This document shows positions 1-7,502 of a stretch of DNA of 37,870 bases, piece after piece. The stretch spans positions 1 to 37,870 of the forward strand of contig NZ_JBEBUX010000021.1 in the NCBI RefSeq assembly GCF_040393045.1. Direction: 5' to 3'. The translations under genes and the position numbers were made by a program. This stretch comes from Pollutimonas bauzanensis_A (GTDB lineage: Bacteria > Pseudomonadota > Gammaproteobacteria > Burkholderiales > Burkholderiaceae_B). Numbering within the stretch: position 1 is the first letter of the stretch; every line of letters starts with the position of its first letter. A model generated the notes under the pieces. That model was given only the letters and a program-made list of their open reading frames with translations. It was not told where the DNA came from and searched no databases.

Positions 1-369
1 AGAACAGAAAACCACTGTCTACCCGGCTAATTCCAGTCCCACTTCAGGTGCAAATACAGACAATAAGCACTGCATACAGCCCCCGATATCTAACCCATCC
101 TCTCCTTATCTATATCTCCTTATCCATAAATAGCAGTTCGTTGCCATATGCACCAATAGAAATGGCGCCGCACGCCGAAGGAAGCGCACTCACTCTATAT
201 ATATAAGCCTCTATATAAAGAGCGGGGAGAACAAGAGCGAGAAAAGCCTGCATCGATAGACAAAACCAACCCTCTATATATAGACCCTATCTATATAGAA
301 GCTGAGATAGAACTCGAACCTCCTCTTATAGAAGAGCCCATGAAAAACACATAGGCAGTCCGAACGCGC
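1..369. other. Gene-free AT-rich stretch with TATA palindromes
   Basis: No convincing coding frame is seen. The stretch is rich in CTATATA-type words, unlike the GC-rich surroundings. Two perfect palindromes are visible: TCTATATATAGA at 273-284 and TCTATATAGA at 290-299. A near-palindrome CTCTATATAAAGAG lies at 209-222, and a 10-base direct repeat TCTCCTTATC occurs at 101-110 and 115-124. A short hairpin (CTCTT, loop ATAG, AAGAG) sits at 323-336, downstream of the Lrp gene on the minus strand. Function is unknown. It could be regulatory DNA for a gene to the left of the window or simply drifted intergenic sequence. Confidence 0.5.
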
Positions 370-843
370 CTATACCGGCAATTCTGTCGTTTCTTTGATG
401 CGCTGAAGTGTAAAACTGGATCGCATATCGACCACCGCAGGATGCTGCATCAGTTTGTCCATAGCGAACTGGGAGAATTTCGTAAGGTCTTCAACCTGGA
501 CTCTTAATAAATAATCCATATCTCCCGACATGGCGTAGCACTCGACAACCTCAGGCCAGGCCTGCACATCTAGCGCGAAATCCGAAATAGGCGCATGACT
601 TGAGCGATGCATTTTATTCAACCGTATCGTCACGTACGCCAACAGCTTGAGCCCCACCTTCTCAGGATTCACCAACGCCACATAATTTTGGATATAGCCC
701 TCTTCTTCAAGCCGCCGCACTCGTCTTAAGCAAGGGCTAGGCGACAGCGCAACTTTATCGGCCAGATCTTGATTGCTAAGACGGCCGTTACGCTGCAATG
801 CCATCAAAATTTGCTTATCTATCCTATCCAGATCGTTTGACAC
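370..843 (-). CDS. Lrp/AsnC family transcriptional regulator
   Basis: 157 residues, the usual size of an Lrp/AsnC regulator. The N-terminal winged helix-turn-helix (about residues 5-60) begins LDRIDKQILMALQRNGRLSN and includes the family-typical segment LSPSPCLRRVRRLEEEGYI. The C-terminal half is a RAM/AsnC ligand-binding domain (about 65-150) with the GDMDYLLRV stretch. The start is GTG at 841-843, preceded by an AGAGGTGG ribosome binding site on the minus strand. It is divergent from hppD across a 147-base gap holding a Lrp-like palindrome, so it probably controls hppD, perhaps in response to an aromatic amino acid. That regulatory link is inferred from position only. Confidence 0.93.
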   Translation of the reverse strand: MSNDLDRIDKQILMALQRNGRLSNQDLADKVALSPSPCLRRVRRLEEEGYIQNYVALVNPEKVGLKLLAYVTIRLNKMHRSSHAPISDFALDVQAWPEVVECYAMSGDMDYLLRVQVEDLTKFSQFAMDKLMQHPAVVDMRSSFTLQRIKETTELPV

Positions 844-990
844 TATAAACCACCTCTAAATTGACTATAGACGACATTACATTGCGTAAAGTTGAATTAT
901 TCAAGTGAATTTTGCAATCGGCTGCCAAGCTGTATTCCTTACACTGCCCTATCCCTATAAACTTTCATCACACAATTGAGGAGCCAAGAC
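844..990. promoter_or_regulatory. Divergent Lrp-hppD control region with palindrome
   Basis: The gap between the divergent regulator and hppD holds a perfect 13-base palindrome TTGAATTATTCAA (892-904). It is flanked almost symmetrically by ATTGC (881-885) and GCAAT (914-918). Size, AT-rich centre and position between a regulator and its likely target fit a Lrp/AsnC-family operator. The promoter elements themselves are not clear enough to place. Confidence 0.5.
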
Positions 991-2103
991 ATGAGCACGC
1001 CTTTTCAACCCTGGGACAACCCCATGGGCACCGCTGGCTTCGAGTTCATCGAATACACTGCGCCAGACCCTATCGCGCTAGGCAAAGTTTTTGAAACATT
1101 GGGCTTTAAAGCGATTGCCCGCCATCGCAACAAAAACGTCACGCTGTATCGCCAAGGCGGCATCAATTTCCTGATCAACGCCGAACCCGACTCCTTCGCC
1201 CAACGTTTTGCCCGCTTGCACGGCCCTTCCATATGCGCCATCGCCTTTCGCGTCAATGACGCCGGCAAAGCATATAAACGCGCCCTCGAACTCGGCGCAT
1301 GGGGCTTCGACTCGGGCAGCGGCCCCATGGAGCTAAACATACCGGCCATCAAAGGTATAGGCGATTCCCTAATCTATCTTGTGGATCGCTGGCAGGGGAA
1401 ACAAGGCCATGGCGGCATTGGCGACATCAGCATTTACGATGTCGACTTCGAACCTATTGATACCGCAACGGCTCAAACCGACCTGAGCCATACCGGCGCA
1501 GGCCTGACCATAGTCGACCACCTTACCCACAATGTACATAAAGGCCGCATGGATGAATGGGCCGAGTTCTACGAAAGGCTGTTCAATTTTCGCGAGGTCC
1601 GCTACTTCGACATCGAGGGCAAGGTGACGGGCGTGAAGTCCAAAGCCATGACGTCGCCCTGCGGCAATATTCGCATTCCCATCAACGAAGAAGGCACCGA
1701 AGAAAAAGGCCAGATCCAGGAATACCTTGACCTATACCATGGCGAAGGCATACAGCATATTGCTTTGGCAACTTCGGATATCTATCGCACTGTCGAGGAA
1801 CTGAAAGCGAAAGGCCTGCAGTTCCTGGATACGCCCGACACGTATTACGAATTGCTGGATCGACGGTTGCCGAATCACGGCGAAGACACTGCCCGCCTGC
1901 AAGCCAATAAAATCTTGCTGGACGGCGCTGCCGAGGGCGGTTTGCTACTGCAGATTTTCACCGAAAACCAAATCGGCCCGATATTTTTCGAGATTATCCA
2001 GCGCAAAGGCAACGAAGGCTTCGGAGAAGGCAACTTCAAGGCGCTTTTTGAATCGATAGAGCTCGACCAGATGCGCCGTGGTGTGCTGAAAAACGTCGAA
2101 TAA
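991..2103 (+). CDS. hppD: 4-hydroxyphenylpyruvate dioxygenase
   Basis: Non-heme iron(II) dioxygenase that turns 4-hydroxyphenylpyruvate into homogentisate, the second step of tyrosine catabolism in the cytosol. The 370 residues form two vicinal-oxygen-chelate halves (about 12-135 and 170-340). The three iron ligands are visible: H177 in VDHLTHNV, H256 in GIQHIALA and E334 in FFEIIQRKG. The start is ATG at 991 with GAGGAG seven bases upstream; an in-frame TTG at 976 lies within or before that ribosome binding site and is not used here. The next genes are not homogentisate pathway genes, so the rest of the pathway must be elsewhere. The divergent Lrp gene is the likely regulator. Confidence 0.96.
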   Translation: MSTPFQPWDNPMGTAGFEFIEYTAPDPIALGKVFETLGFKAIARHRNKNVTLYRQGGINFLINAEPDSFAQRFARLHGPSICAIAFRVNDAGKAYKRALELGAWGFDSGSGPMELNIPAIKGIGDSLIYLVDRWQGKQGHGGIGDISIYDVDFEPIDTATAQTDLSHTGAGLTIVDHLTHNVHKGRMDEWAEFYERLFNFREVRYFDIEGKVTGVKSKAMTSPCGNIRIPINEEGTEEKGQIQEYLDLYHGEGIQHIALATSDIYRTVEELKAKGLQFLDTPDTYYELLDRRLPNHGEDTARLQANKILLDGAAEGGLLLQIFTENQIGPIFFEIIQRKGNEGFGEGNFKALFESIELDQMRRGVLKNVE

Positions 2104-2113
2104 CCCCGCAATA

Positions 2114-2139
2114 CCGGCAGCAGCACACCTTGCTGCCGG
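2114..2139 (+). terminator. Stem-loop after hppD
   Basis: Perfect 9-base inverted repeat CCGGCAGCA / TGCTGCCGG with an 8-base loop, directly downstream of the hppD stop. There is no T-run after it, so it may be a factor-dependent stop or an mRNA-stabilising hairpin rather than a classical intrinsic terminator. Confidence 0.4.
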
Positions 2140-2180
2140 GAAACCGATAAAATCGCTTCACTGAATTTAAGGGAAGCGCG

Positions 2181-3149
2181 ATGTTGTCGTATTTTATTAT
2201 CTTGCTGCACCGCAGTTGGCGAATGTTCCTCGCCGTCAGCAAGGTCATGCTGCCAATCATGATCATCGTACAAATCGCACAGGAATTCGGTGTGGTGGAT
2301 ATGATCGGGCGCCTGATCACACCAGCAATGTCGCTGCTACATCTTCCTCCAGAGGCTGGGATTATCTGGACCACCACCTTGCTTACTGGCATTTATGGCG
2401 GCATTGCCACCTTGAGCGGCCTGGCGGGCAGCGCCGATATGACGGCAGGCCAATTAAGCGCACTATGCGCCATGATGCTCTTCGCTCACAACATCCCCGT
2501 AGAACAGGCCATCGTCCGACGCGCGGGGGCAAGCTTTTGGTCTACGTCGGCGCTGCGCATCGGCACGGCCCTGGTGTACGGCGCCGCCGTTTCGTGGGCC
2601 TGCCACTTGACTGGCGTCCTGTCTGAGCCAATATCGTTTGAATGGCTGCGCGGATCCGCTACCGTTGCTGACGGCGCATCAAATACTTACCTTGCATGGG
2701 CACAGGCAACCGCCTTTTCTTTACTACTGACCTTTGTGATCATCGCCTTTCTGGTTCTTGTACTGGATGCGCTGGAAAAACTAGGCATTACGCGTCGAAT
2801 CACCTCCGCCATGATGCCTTTGCTGCGGATATCCGGGCTTGACGCCAGGGTAGCCCCCGTCACAACGGTTGGCGTCCTGCTCGGATTGACCTATGGCGGA
2901 GCGCTGATTATTGAAGAATCCAAGAAGCAGAATTTCTCGGCTCGCACGCGATTCCTCGCATTGACCTGGCTATCGCTATCGCACGGACTGATTGAAGACA
3001 CGCTGCTATTGATGGCGCTAGGTGCAGATGTCTGGATCGTGCTGGTTGGCCGCGTACTGATAACGCTGGCCATCGTTGCCACGCTGGCTAAACTGACAGA
3101 CCGCGGCAACTGGAGTACGGCCACCGTGCCAACTAAACAATCGCCATGA
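2181..3149 (+). CDS. Nucleoside recognition (Gate) domain membrane protein
   Basis: 322-residue integral membrane protein with about eight hydrophobic segments. It resembles the Gate (nucleoside recognition) domain family related to spore maturation proteins SpmA/B. Two similar halves can be seen: the first around residues 15-90 (LPIMIIVQIAQEFGVVD, then TTTLLTGIYGGIATLSGL) and the second around 180-300 (LEKLGITRRITSAMMPLL, then GLTYGGALIIEES). This internal duplication is typical of the family. The start is ATG at 2181 with AAGGGAAG just upstream. The substrate is not known and the family label does not prove nucleoside transport. It lies 77 bases after hppD, past a stem-loop, so it may or may not be cotranscribed. 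Confidence 0.8.
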   Translation: MLSYFIILLHRSWRMFLAVSKVMLPIMIIVQIAQEFGVVDMIGRLITPAMSLLHLPPEAGIIWTTTLLTGIYGGIATLSGLAGSADMTAGQLSALCAMMLFAHNIPVEQAIVRRAGASFWSTSALRIGTALVYGAAVSWACHLTGVLSEPISFEWLRGSATVADGASNTYLAWAQATAFSLLLTFVIIAFLVLVLDALEKLGITRRITSAMMPLLRISGLDARVAPVTTVGVLLGLTYGGALIIEESKKQNFSARTRFLALTWLSLSHGLIEDTLLLMALGADVWIVLVGRVLITLAIVATLAKLTDRGNWSTATVPTKQSP

Positions 3150-3189
3150 AAAGCGCCGCTTCAGCTTTACTGCGTGGCGGCGCGGCCTA

Positions 3190-3717
3190 CTAACCCACCA
3201 ACAACTGGGAAAATTGCTTGCGGAATTTACCTAGCTTGGGCGAAATGACCACCTGGCAGTAACCTTGCCCCGGATGCTGGACATAATAGTTGTGGTGATA
3301 ATCTTCGGCGGGCCAGAAATGCTCAGCCTCCAGCACTTTAGTGACCACAGGCTCTCCTAGCTGGGCCTGGACTTCAGCAATGGTTTGCCGGGCGATTTCA
3401 GTTTGGCTTGGAGATTGGCAAAAAATAGCGGACGCATACTGTGGCCCGACATCGCCGCCCTGCCGATCAAGCGTCGTGGGATCATGCGTGGCGAAAAAAA
3501 CCTGCAAGATTGTTTGAAAATCGATGACCTGGTTATCAAAAGCCACCCGCACCACTTCGATATGCCCGGTCGTCTTGCTGCATACTTGTTCGTAGCTGGG
3601 GTTATCGATATGGCCGCCGCTATAACCCGGCGTCACATCGAGCACGCCACGCACTGACTGAAATACCGATTCAGTGCACCAGAAACAACCTCCACCCAGT
3701 ATCGCAACTTCAGTCAT
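3190..3717 (-). CDS. msrA: Peptide methionine sulfoxide reductase MsrA
   Basis: Reduces the S-epimer of methionine sulfoxide in proteins, repairing oxidative damage. The 175-residue protein begins almost directly with the active-site motif GGGCFWCTE, where C11 is the expected catalytic cysteine. Further family features are GYSGGHIDNPSYEQVC and TGHIEVV (about 31-55) and the late YHHNYYVQHPGQGYC segment. No signal peptide is seen, so it is cytosolic. The start has AGGAGATACTT immediately upstream. It follows the cytochrome c gene by 9 bases on the same strand, so the two are probably one transcript. Confidence 0.95.
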   Translation of the reverse strand: MTEVAILGGGCFWCTESVFQSVRGVLDVTPGYSGGHIDNPSYEQVCSKTTGHIEVVRVAFDNQVIDFQTILQVFFATHDPTTLDRQGGDVGPQYASAIFCQSPSQTEIARQTIAEVQAQLGEPVVTKVLEAEHFWPAEDYHHNYYVQHPGQGYCQVVISPKLGKFRKQFSQLLVG

Positions 3718-3726
3718 AAGTATCTC

Positions 3727-4083
3727 CTATTTAGTTTCGGGCAGGTTTTTATCGGCCAGCGATAGTATCCATGCGGCAATGAGCCGTGCGTTTGCTGGAT
3801 TGACTTGCGGCTGAGCAGGCATGGGAACCGCACCCCAGCGGCCTCGTCCTCCCTGTCGAATAGCGTTGGCCAAGTATTCGGACGCACCCTCTTGGTTGAC
3901 GAACCGCTGGGCAATCAAGGTAAAAGAGGGGCCAACCCGTTTTTGGTCAATCTGATGACACGCAAGACAATTGCTGGTGCGTGCCAGATCAACGCCTGTA
4001 GTTTGCCCCGAGGCAGCGCCCCCAAACCCCAAGCTGATCAAACAGGACAAAATCAAGAAAAATCGTGAATACGTTGAGTACAT
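3727..4083 (-). CDS. Class I c-type cytochrome, small periplasmic
   Basis: 118-residue monoheme cytochrome c. A signal peptide (about residues 1-26, hydrophobic FFLILSCLISLGFG) directs export. The heme motif is C39-L-A-C42-H43, and M88 in AVPMPAQ is the likely second axial ligand. Size and the KRVGPSF segment recall cytochrome c551/c5-type electron carriers. It is probably cotranscribed with msrA downstream (9-base gap). The redox partners cannot be told from this window. Confidence 0.9.
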   Translation of the reverse strand: MYSTYSRFFLILSCLISLGFGGAASGQTTGVDLARTSNCLACHQIDQKRVGPSFTLIAQRFVNQEGASEYLANAIRQGGRGRWGAVPMPAQPQVNPANARLIAAWILSLADKNLPETK

Positions 4084-4189
4084 AAACCAGAACCTGAAAC
4101 GTGTAAATAAAAACCGCCTACGCGTGGCCGAGCTTGCTTCCTCGCATATCAGGGTATTATCGACGATATTTCATTGATACAAGTAGGCC

Positions 4190-4987
4190 ATGCTTCAATA
4201 TCCGCAAATCGACCCTATTGCTCTACAGATCGGCCCCGTTGCCATACATTGGTATGGGCTGATGTACTTGATCGGCTTCGCATTAGTCTGGGTGCTTGGC
4301 CGATGGCGTATTAACCGAGGCGAAACCGACCTAAGCTTGCGCGATCTGGAAGACATCATCTTCTATAGCGTATTAGGCGTTATCGCTGGCGGGCGCCTGG
4401 GCTACGTGCTGTTCTACAAGCCTGCCGAATATCTTGCGCATCCGCTTGAGGTTTTCTATCTGTGGCAAGGCGGCATGTCGTTCCATGGCGGATTGGTCGG
4501 CGTGATCGTGGCCTTGCTGATTTTCGCCCGCAAGCGCAATAAAACGCTGCTGGAAATTGGCGATTTTGTGGCGCCCCTGATTCCCTTGGGCCTGGCTGCC
4601 GGGCGTCTGGGCAATTTTATAAATGGCGAGCTTTGGGGCCGCCCGACAACATTGCCCTGGGGAATGGTATTTCCTCAAACTGCCGATGGTGTCGCCCGCC
4701 ACCCTTCACAACTTTATGAGATGGGGCTGGAAGGTTTTGCCTTGTTTGCACTGGTGTGGCTATTTGCCCGCAAGCCGCGTCCTACAGGTCAGATCAGCGC
4801 CGTCTTCCTAATGGGCTACGGGGTGTTTCGCTTTCTGGCTGAATTCACCCGCGAACCTGATAACTACCTGGGCTTATTGGCAGGCGGGCTATCCATGGGC
4901 CAGCTATTGTCGCTGCCCATGGTATTGGCCGGCGCCATTATTTTTGTGTGGAGTGCAAAAAAATCGAGCCGCGAATCGACACGGTAA
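4190..4987 (+). CDS. lgt: Prolipoprotein diacylglyceryl transferase
   Basis: Inner-membrane enzyme that moves a diacylglyceryl group from phosphatidylglycerol onto the lipobox cysteine of prolipoproteins, the first step in lipoprotein maturation. The 265 residues give about seven membrane segments. The Lgt signature GRLGNFINGE is at about 138-147, and the conserved HGG follows GGMSF at 99-101. The N-terminal IHWYGLMYLIGF is also typical. The ribosome binding site is AAGTAGG before ATG 4190. Its last 50 bases overlap the end of the SIMPL gene on the other strand. Pal in this window is a likely client. Confidence 0.96.
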   Translation: MLQYPQIDPIALQIGPVAIHWYGLMYLIGFALVWVLGRWRINRGETDLSLRDLEDIIFYSVLGVIAGGRLGYVLFYKPAEYLAHPLEVFYLWQGGMSFHGGLVGVIVALLIFARKRNKTLLEIGDFVAPLIPLGLAAGRLGNFINGELWGRPTTLPWGMVFPQTADGVARHPSQLYEMGLEGFALFALVWLFARKPRPTGQISAVFLMGYGVFRFLAEFTREPDNYLGLLAGGLSMGQLLSLPMVLAGAIIFVWSAKKSSRESTR

Positions 4988-5678
4988 CCATTTCAGTGCC
5001 GCCTTCCAGCGGTACACTGGCTTTATCAGCCGCCATCGCCATCATGCGGCCGGCTGGTTGATACGGCTGGGCTCCTGCCCCGCCCAGGTCGACATTACGT
5101 ATTGTGTAATGAGCAAAACCCAAGGCGTCAGTCAAAGCCTGAGCGCGGTCGGTGAACGCCTTGACTGCTTGCGTCATCAAAGCCTGCTCTTGCTTAGCCC
5201 TTGCCTGCTGCGAAACAGAGAAGGCCAGATTGTCGATTGGCATCCGGTCGCTTAACTTGCCAGCCAGCTCGGACGCTGCGGCAAAATCGGTAGATTCAAG
5301 GAATATTTCGCCCCGGCCACGCCAGTTCGAAATTTTTCCCTTTTCGTTGCTCATGGGCCAAAGCCGGTAATTACCGCTACTGACCTTGATTTTGGGGTCG
5401 CCCTTGGCGTCGCCCATGACGCTATCCAGCGTTTTACTTAGCGCTTTGGCGACCGCCGCCTGGGATGCATCGCTGATTTCGGTGGCCAATGTTATTTTCA
5501 CAGTATCGTGCGGCACCTCGGCCGCAGCTTCGGCACGCAAGCTGGCTTGAGGCCACTTGCCGCCCTTGACTGCCTTATCCTCATCTTCTTGTGCAGAAGC
5601 TGGCGCCGCCAGGACACTAGCGCCTAAACATAGCGCAATACCTAACAGCCACTTACGATTTTGCGTGGAAAGATACAT
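4938..5678 (-). CDS. SIMPL domain (DUF541) periplasmic protein
   Basis: 246-residue exported protein with a signal peptide (about 1-29, LLGIALCLGASVLAAPASAQ) and a SIMPL/DUF541 domain over most of the mature part. The frame stays open upstream to 5852, but that part runs through the 6S RNA gene and its terminator. ATG 5678 follows an AGGGCGG ribosome binding site and leads straight into the signal peptide, so it is preferred. The biochemical role of SIMPL proteins is poorly known. The 3' end overlaps lgt by 50 bases tail to tail. Its leader is squeezed against the 6S RNA terminator, so expression may depend on read-through. Confidence 0.85.
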   Translation of the reverse strand: MYLSTQNRKWLLGIALCLGASVLAAPASAQEDEDKAVKGGKWPQASLRAEAAAEVPHDTVKITLATEISDASQAAVAKALSKTLDSVMGDAKGDPKIKVSSGNYRLWPMSNEKGKISNWRGRGEIFLESTDFAAASELAGKLSDRMPIDNLAFSVSQQARAKQEQALMTQAVKAFTDRAQALTDALGFAHYTIRNVDLGGAGAQPYQPAGRMMAMAADKASVPLEGGTEMVTVSIRGSIFLHSTQK

Positions 5679-5689
5679 TGTCCGCCCTA

Positions 5690-5721
5690 TAAAAAGTAAA
5701 GCTCGTCCGAAGACGAGCTTT
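5690..5721 (-). terminator. Intrinsic terminator of 6S RNA
   Basis: On the minus strand a perfect stem GCTCGTC / GACGAGC with a TTCG loop (5701-5718), extended by AAA/TTT pairs, is followed by TACTTTTTA. It lies directly after the conserved 3' end of the 6S RNA. Confidence 0.85.
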
Positions 5722-5722
5722 A

Positions 5723-5907
5723 AGAAATTGCCCCGCCTGTGCCGTCTAGGCCGGCATCCTGGAACCGAGGGTTCAAGGTGGTCGCCTTCAGTCAAGCTTC
5801 GGGCTCGCCTTAAAAGGAAAGCACACCTACTTGTCAATCCAGCAACCTGCATGCCATAAGCATTGGTTCAAGGAATGTATGGCCAAGTCACGAACACGGC
5901 AGGGACT
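5723..5907 (-). ncRNA. ssrS: 6S RNA
   Basis: 6S RNA binds sigma70 RNA polymerase and mimics an open promoter, lowering transcription in stationary phase. On the minus strand the sequence holds ACCTTGAACCCTCGGTTCCA, very like the conserved 3' half of known 6S RNAs. It is followed by a GGCGGGG strand (5731-5737) that can pair with CCCTGCC (5898-5904) to close the long outer stem. A second CCTTGAACCAATGC lies in the 5' half. Length (about 185 bases), position just downstream of zapA and the terminator all agree with betaproteobacterial ssrS. A weak TATTCA -10 element can be placed at 5914-5919. Exact ends are estimates. Confidence 0.9.
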
Positions 5908-5943
5908 AACTGGTGAATACTGCAAAAACAATATTCGAAAACT

Positions 5944-6270
5944 TTATGTAGAGATCTTACTCTGGTTTTGGGTTGCCGGTCCCACTACCTGATCAAGCAT
6001 TTCGTTCATGTCTTCAATTTTACGCTTGAAATCACCCAGCGCAAGATTGCTTAAAGGACCATCGGGAGCACGCATGGCCAGAAGCTCGATGGCGATTTGA
6101 ATGGCAGCCATGACGGCGATGCGTTCGTTGCTGGCAACCTTGCCGGTTCCCTTGACGCCCAGCATACGCTGATCGACATGGCGAACCGCCGCCAAAAGCG
6201 CGTCTTTTTCAGATGCCATGCAAGCTAAAGAATAGTCGCGGCCCAAAATGGATACGTCAATGCGTTCCAT
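5944..6270 (-). CDS. zapA: Cell division protein ZapA
   Basis: 108-residue cytosolic protein that binds FtsZ and promotes bundling of its filaments at the division site. The N-terminal part MERIDVSILGRDYSLACMAS is the usual ZapA beta-rich start, with LLAAVRHVDQRM next. The C-terminal half is a helix that forms a dimeric coiled coil. It lies 6 bases after the coiled-coil gene on the same strand and just before the 6S RNA gene, the order expected in this lineage. Confidence 0.95.
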   Translation of the reverse strand: MERIDVSILGRDYSLACMASEKDALLAAVRHVDQRMLGVKGTGKVASNERIAVMAAIQIAIELLAMRAPDGPLSNLALGDFKRKIEDMNEMLDQVVGPATQNQSKIST

Positions 6271-6276
6271 AATACT

Positions 6277-6681
6277 CTACTCCTGGGGCGCGCCGGGCAG
6301 GCGCATTAATATTGAATCGATATGTTCGCGAGCCTTGTCAGTAACCACGCGCAATTGCGACGTGTCGGCCTGGGAGACCGCAAGCTTTTGCTTGGCGACT
6401 TCCAATTCGGTCTTGTACTGCATGGCTTCGACCTGAAGCGTGGCCTGAGCGGCTTCAGCCTCGGAACGCAATGCCTGCATTTCGGCTTCGTGGCTGTTTG
6501 CACGCTCGGTCGTAGAGGCGAATTCAGCCTCACGCCTTGATAGCTGGTCACGCAACGCATCGCGCTCTTGTTCCAGGTTTTTCAGGCGAGCCTGCAAGGC
6601 AGCACGCTCAGCTTGAAGCTGGCGAGCGAACTGCACCATTTGCCCGATACGGGCAGCGAGGGAATCAATATCTTGCAACAT
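6277..6681 (-). CDS. Coiled-coil protein upstream of zapA (ZapB-like)
   Basis: 134 residues, almost entirely predicted coiled coil from about residue 3 to 120 (heptad-rich AARIGQMVQFARQLQAERAA and onward), with no membrane segment or signal peptide. The start ATG 6681 (MLQDIDSL) is chosen because the upstream extension to 6762 is not coiled coil and looks unlike protein. Such a gene directly before zapA (6-base gap) is common in Betaproteobacteria and is sometimes called ZapB-like. A role in division is inferred from position and coiled-coil form only. Confidence 0.8.
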   Translation of the reverse strand: MLQDIDSLAARIGQMVQFARQLQAERAALQARLKNLEQERDALRDQLSRREAEFASTTERANSHEAEMQALRSEAEAAQATLQVEAMQYKTELEVAKQKLAVSQADTSQLRVVTDKAREHIDSILMRLPGAPQE

Positions 6682-7027
6682 GGGCGTTATCGTAAACCAT
6701 CCCACCGTGAAGTGGATAGGGAAAAATGAAAACCAATCATAACCTTTCACACCTCTTTCCAAAACCTTTCATTTTTCTTTCATTTTTGCCATTAAAGCGG
6801 GTTATAGCCTGACCGAATATGTAAAAAACCACGTTGTTGAGGGTAAACCCTGAAGAACCAAGGGCAAATCAGGGTTTCCAGCCGGGACCACGTCCATTAC
6901 CATTCCTCACCTTTTGGTAGTTGTCGTCCCGGCCTCCCTGTTAAGGGTCAAAGCCTGCCATCTAGATGGCTAAAAACAGGGCGTTCAATTATCCGTTTTA
7001 TCATGCTGTCAGGGAGATTTCGTCAAC
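6682..7027. other. Intergenic region with two strong hairpins
   Basis: 346 bases between divergent genes with no coding frame I would accept. Two adjacent perfect inverted repeats stand out. AAACCCTGA (6845-6853) pairs with TCAGGGTTT (6869-6877). GCCGGGAC (6881-6888) pairs with GTCCCGGC (6926-6933), with a further inner pairing ATTACC / GGTAGT (6896-6901, 6916-6921). Neither is followed by a T-run in the plus direction. They could be a structured leader of tctBA or a small RNA. I do not match them to a known riboswitch class. Clear promoter boxes were not found. Confidence 0.55.
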
Positions 7028-7489
7028 ATGCAGCTCAGAAATAAGCAGGACTTTTGGTCCGGTATTATGTTCGTTGCCATAGGCATCGGATTTGCGTTGG
7101 GCGCCACCAGTTATTCCATGGGCACTGCTGCCCGCATGGGGCCCGGTTACTTTCCATTTTGGCTGGGCGTATGCCTGACCATACTTGGCGCGGTAGTAGC
7201 TCTTGGGGCATTATCGCCCAAGGCGCAAGAAGCAGAGCTCGAAAAATTCGACTGGAAAATCAGTTTCATTGTGATTGGCTCAGTCGCGCTTTGCGGTGTA
7301 CTCCTGGATGTTCTGGGCGTCTACATTTCGGTCTTCCTGCTGGTCTTTCTTAGCAGCATGGCAAGCCATATATTCAACTGGAAAGTTGCCTTGGCAAACG
7401 GGATATTTCTTGTCCTGTTCGTCTGGCTGGCGTTCATCAAGGGGCTAGGTTTGATCTTCCCTCTGTGGCCCAGTTTTCTAGGTAACTAA
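7028..7489 (+). CDS. tctB: Tripartite tricarboxylate transporter, small subunit TctB
   Basis: 153-residue membrane protein with four hydrophobic segments, the usual size and layout of TctB. The N-terminal segment with GTAARMGPGYFPFWLG is characteristic of the family. TctB is the small inner-membrane partner of TctA in TTT transporters, which take up citrate or other carboxylates using ion gradients and a periplasmic binding protein. It is followed 13 bases later by tctA. No tctC binding-protein gene is adjacent. Confidence 0.93.
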   Translation: MQLRNKQDFWSGIMFVAIGIGFALGATSYSMGTAARMGPGYFPFWLGVCLTILGAVVALGALSPKAQEAELEKFDWKISFIVIGSVALCGVLLDVLGVYISVFLLVFLSSMASHIFNWKVALANGIFLVLFVWLAFIKGLGLIFPLWPSFLGN

Positions 7490-7502
7490 AGGAGCACCCG
7501 AA

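Noticed and set aside
101..124. A possible CRISPR-like or iteron array in the left-edge repeats
   Set aside because: There are only two copies of a 10-base unit with 4 bases between them, and the other palindromes differ in length. No spacers, cas genes or replication genes are present.
5679..5852. An upstream extension of the SIMPL protein frame to 5852
   Set aside because: It would translate the 6S RNA and its terminator, is Arg-rich and unlike a signal peptide. ATG 5678 has a ribosome binding site and a normal signal sequence.
6841..6933. A known riboswitch (TPP, cobalamin, FMN, glycine or guanidine types) upstream of tctBA
   Set aside because: I could not find the conserved core sequences of those classes, so it is reported only as an unexplained hairpin pair.
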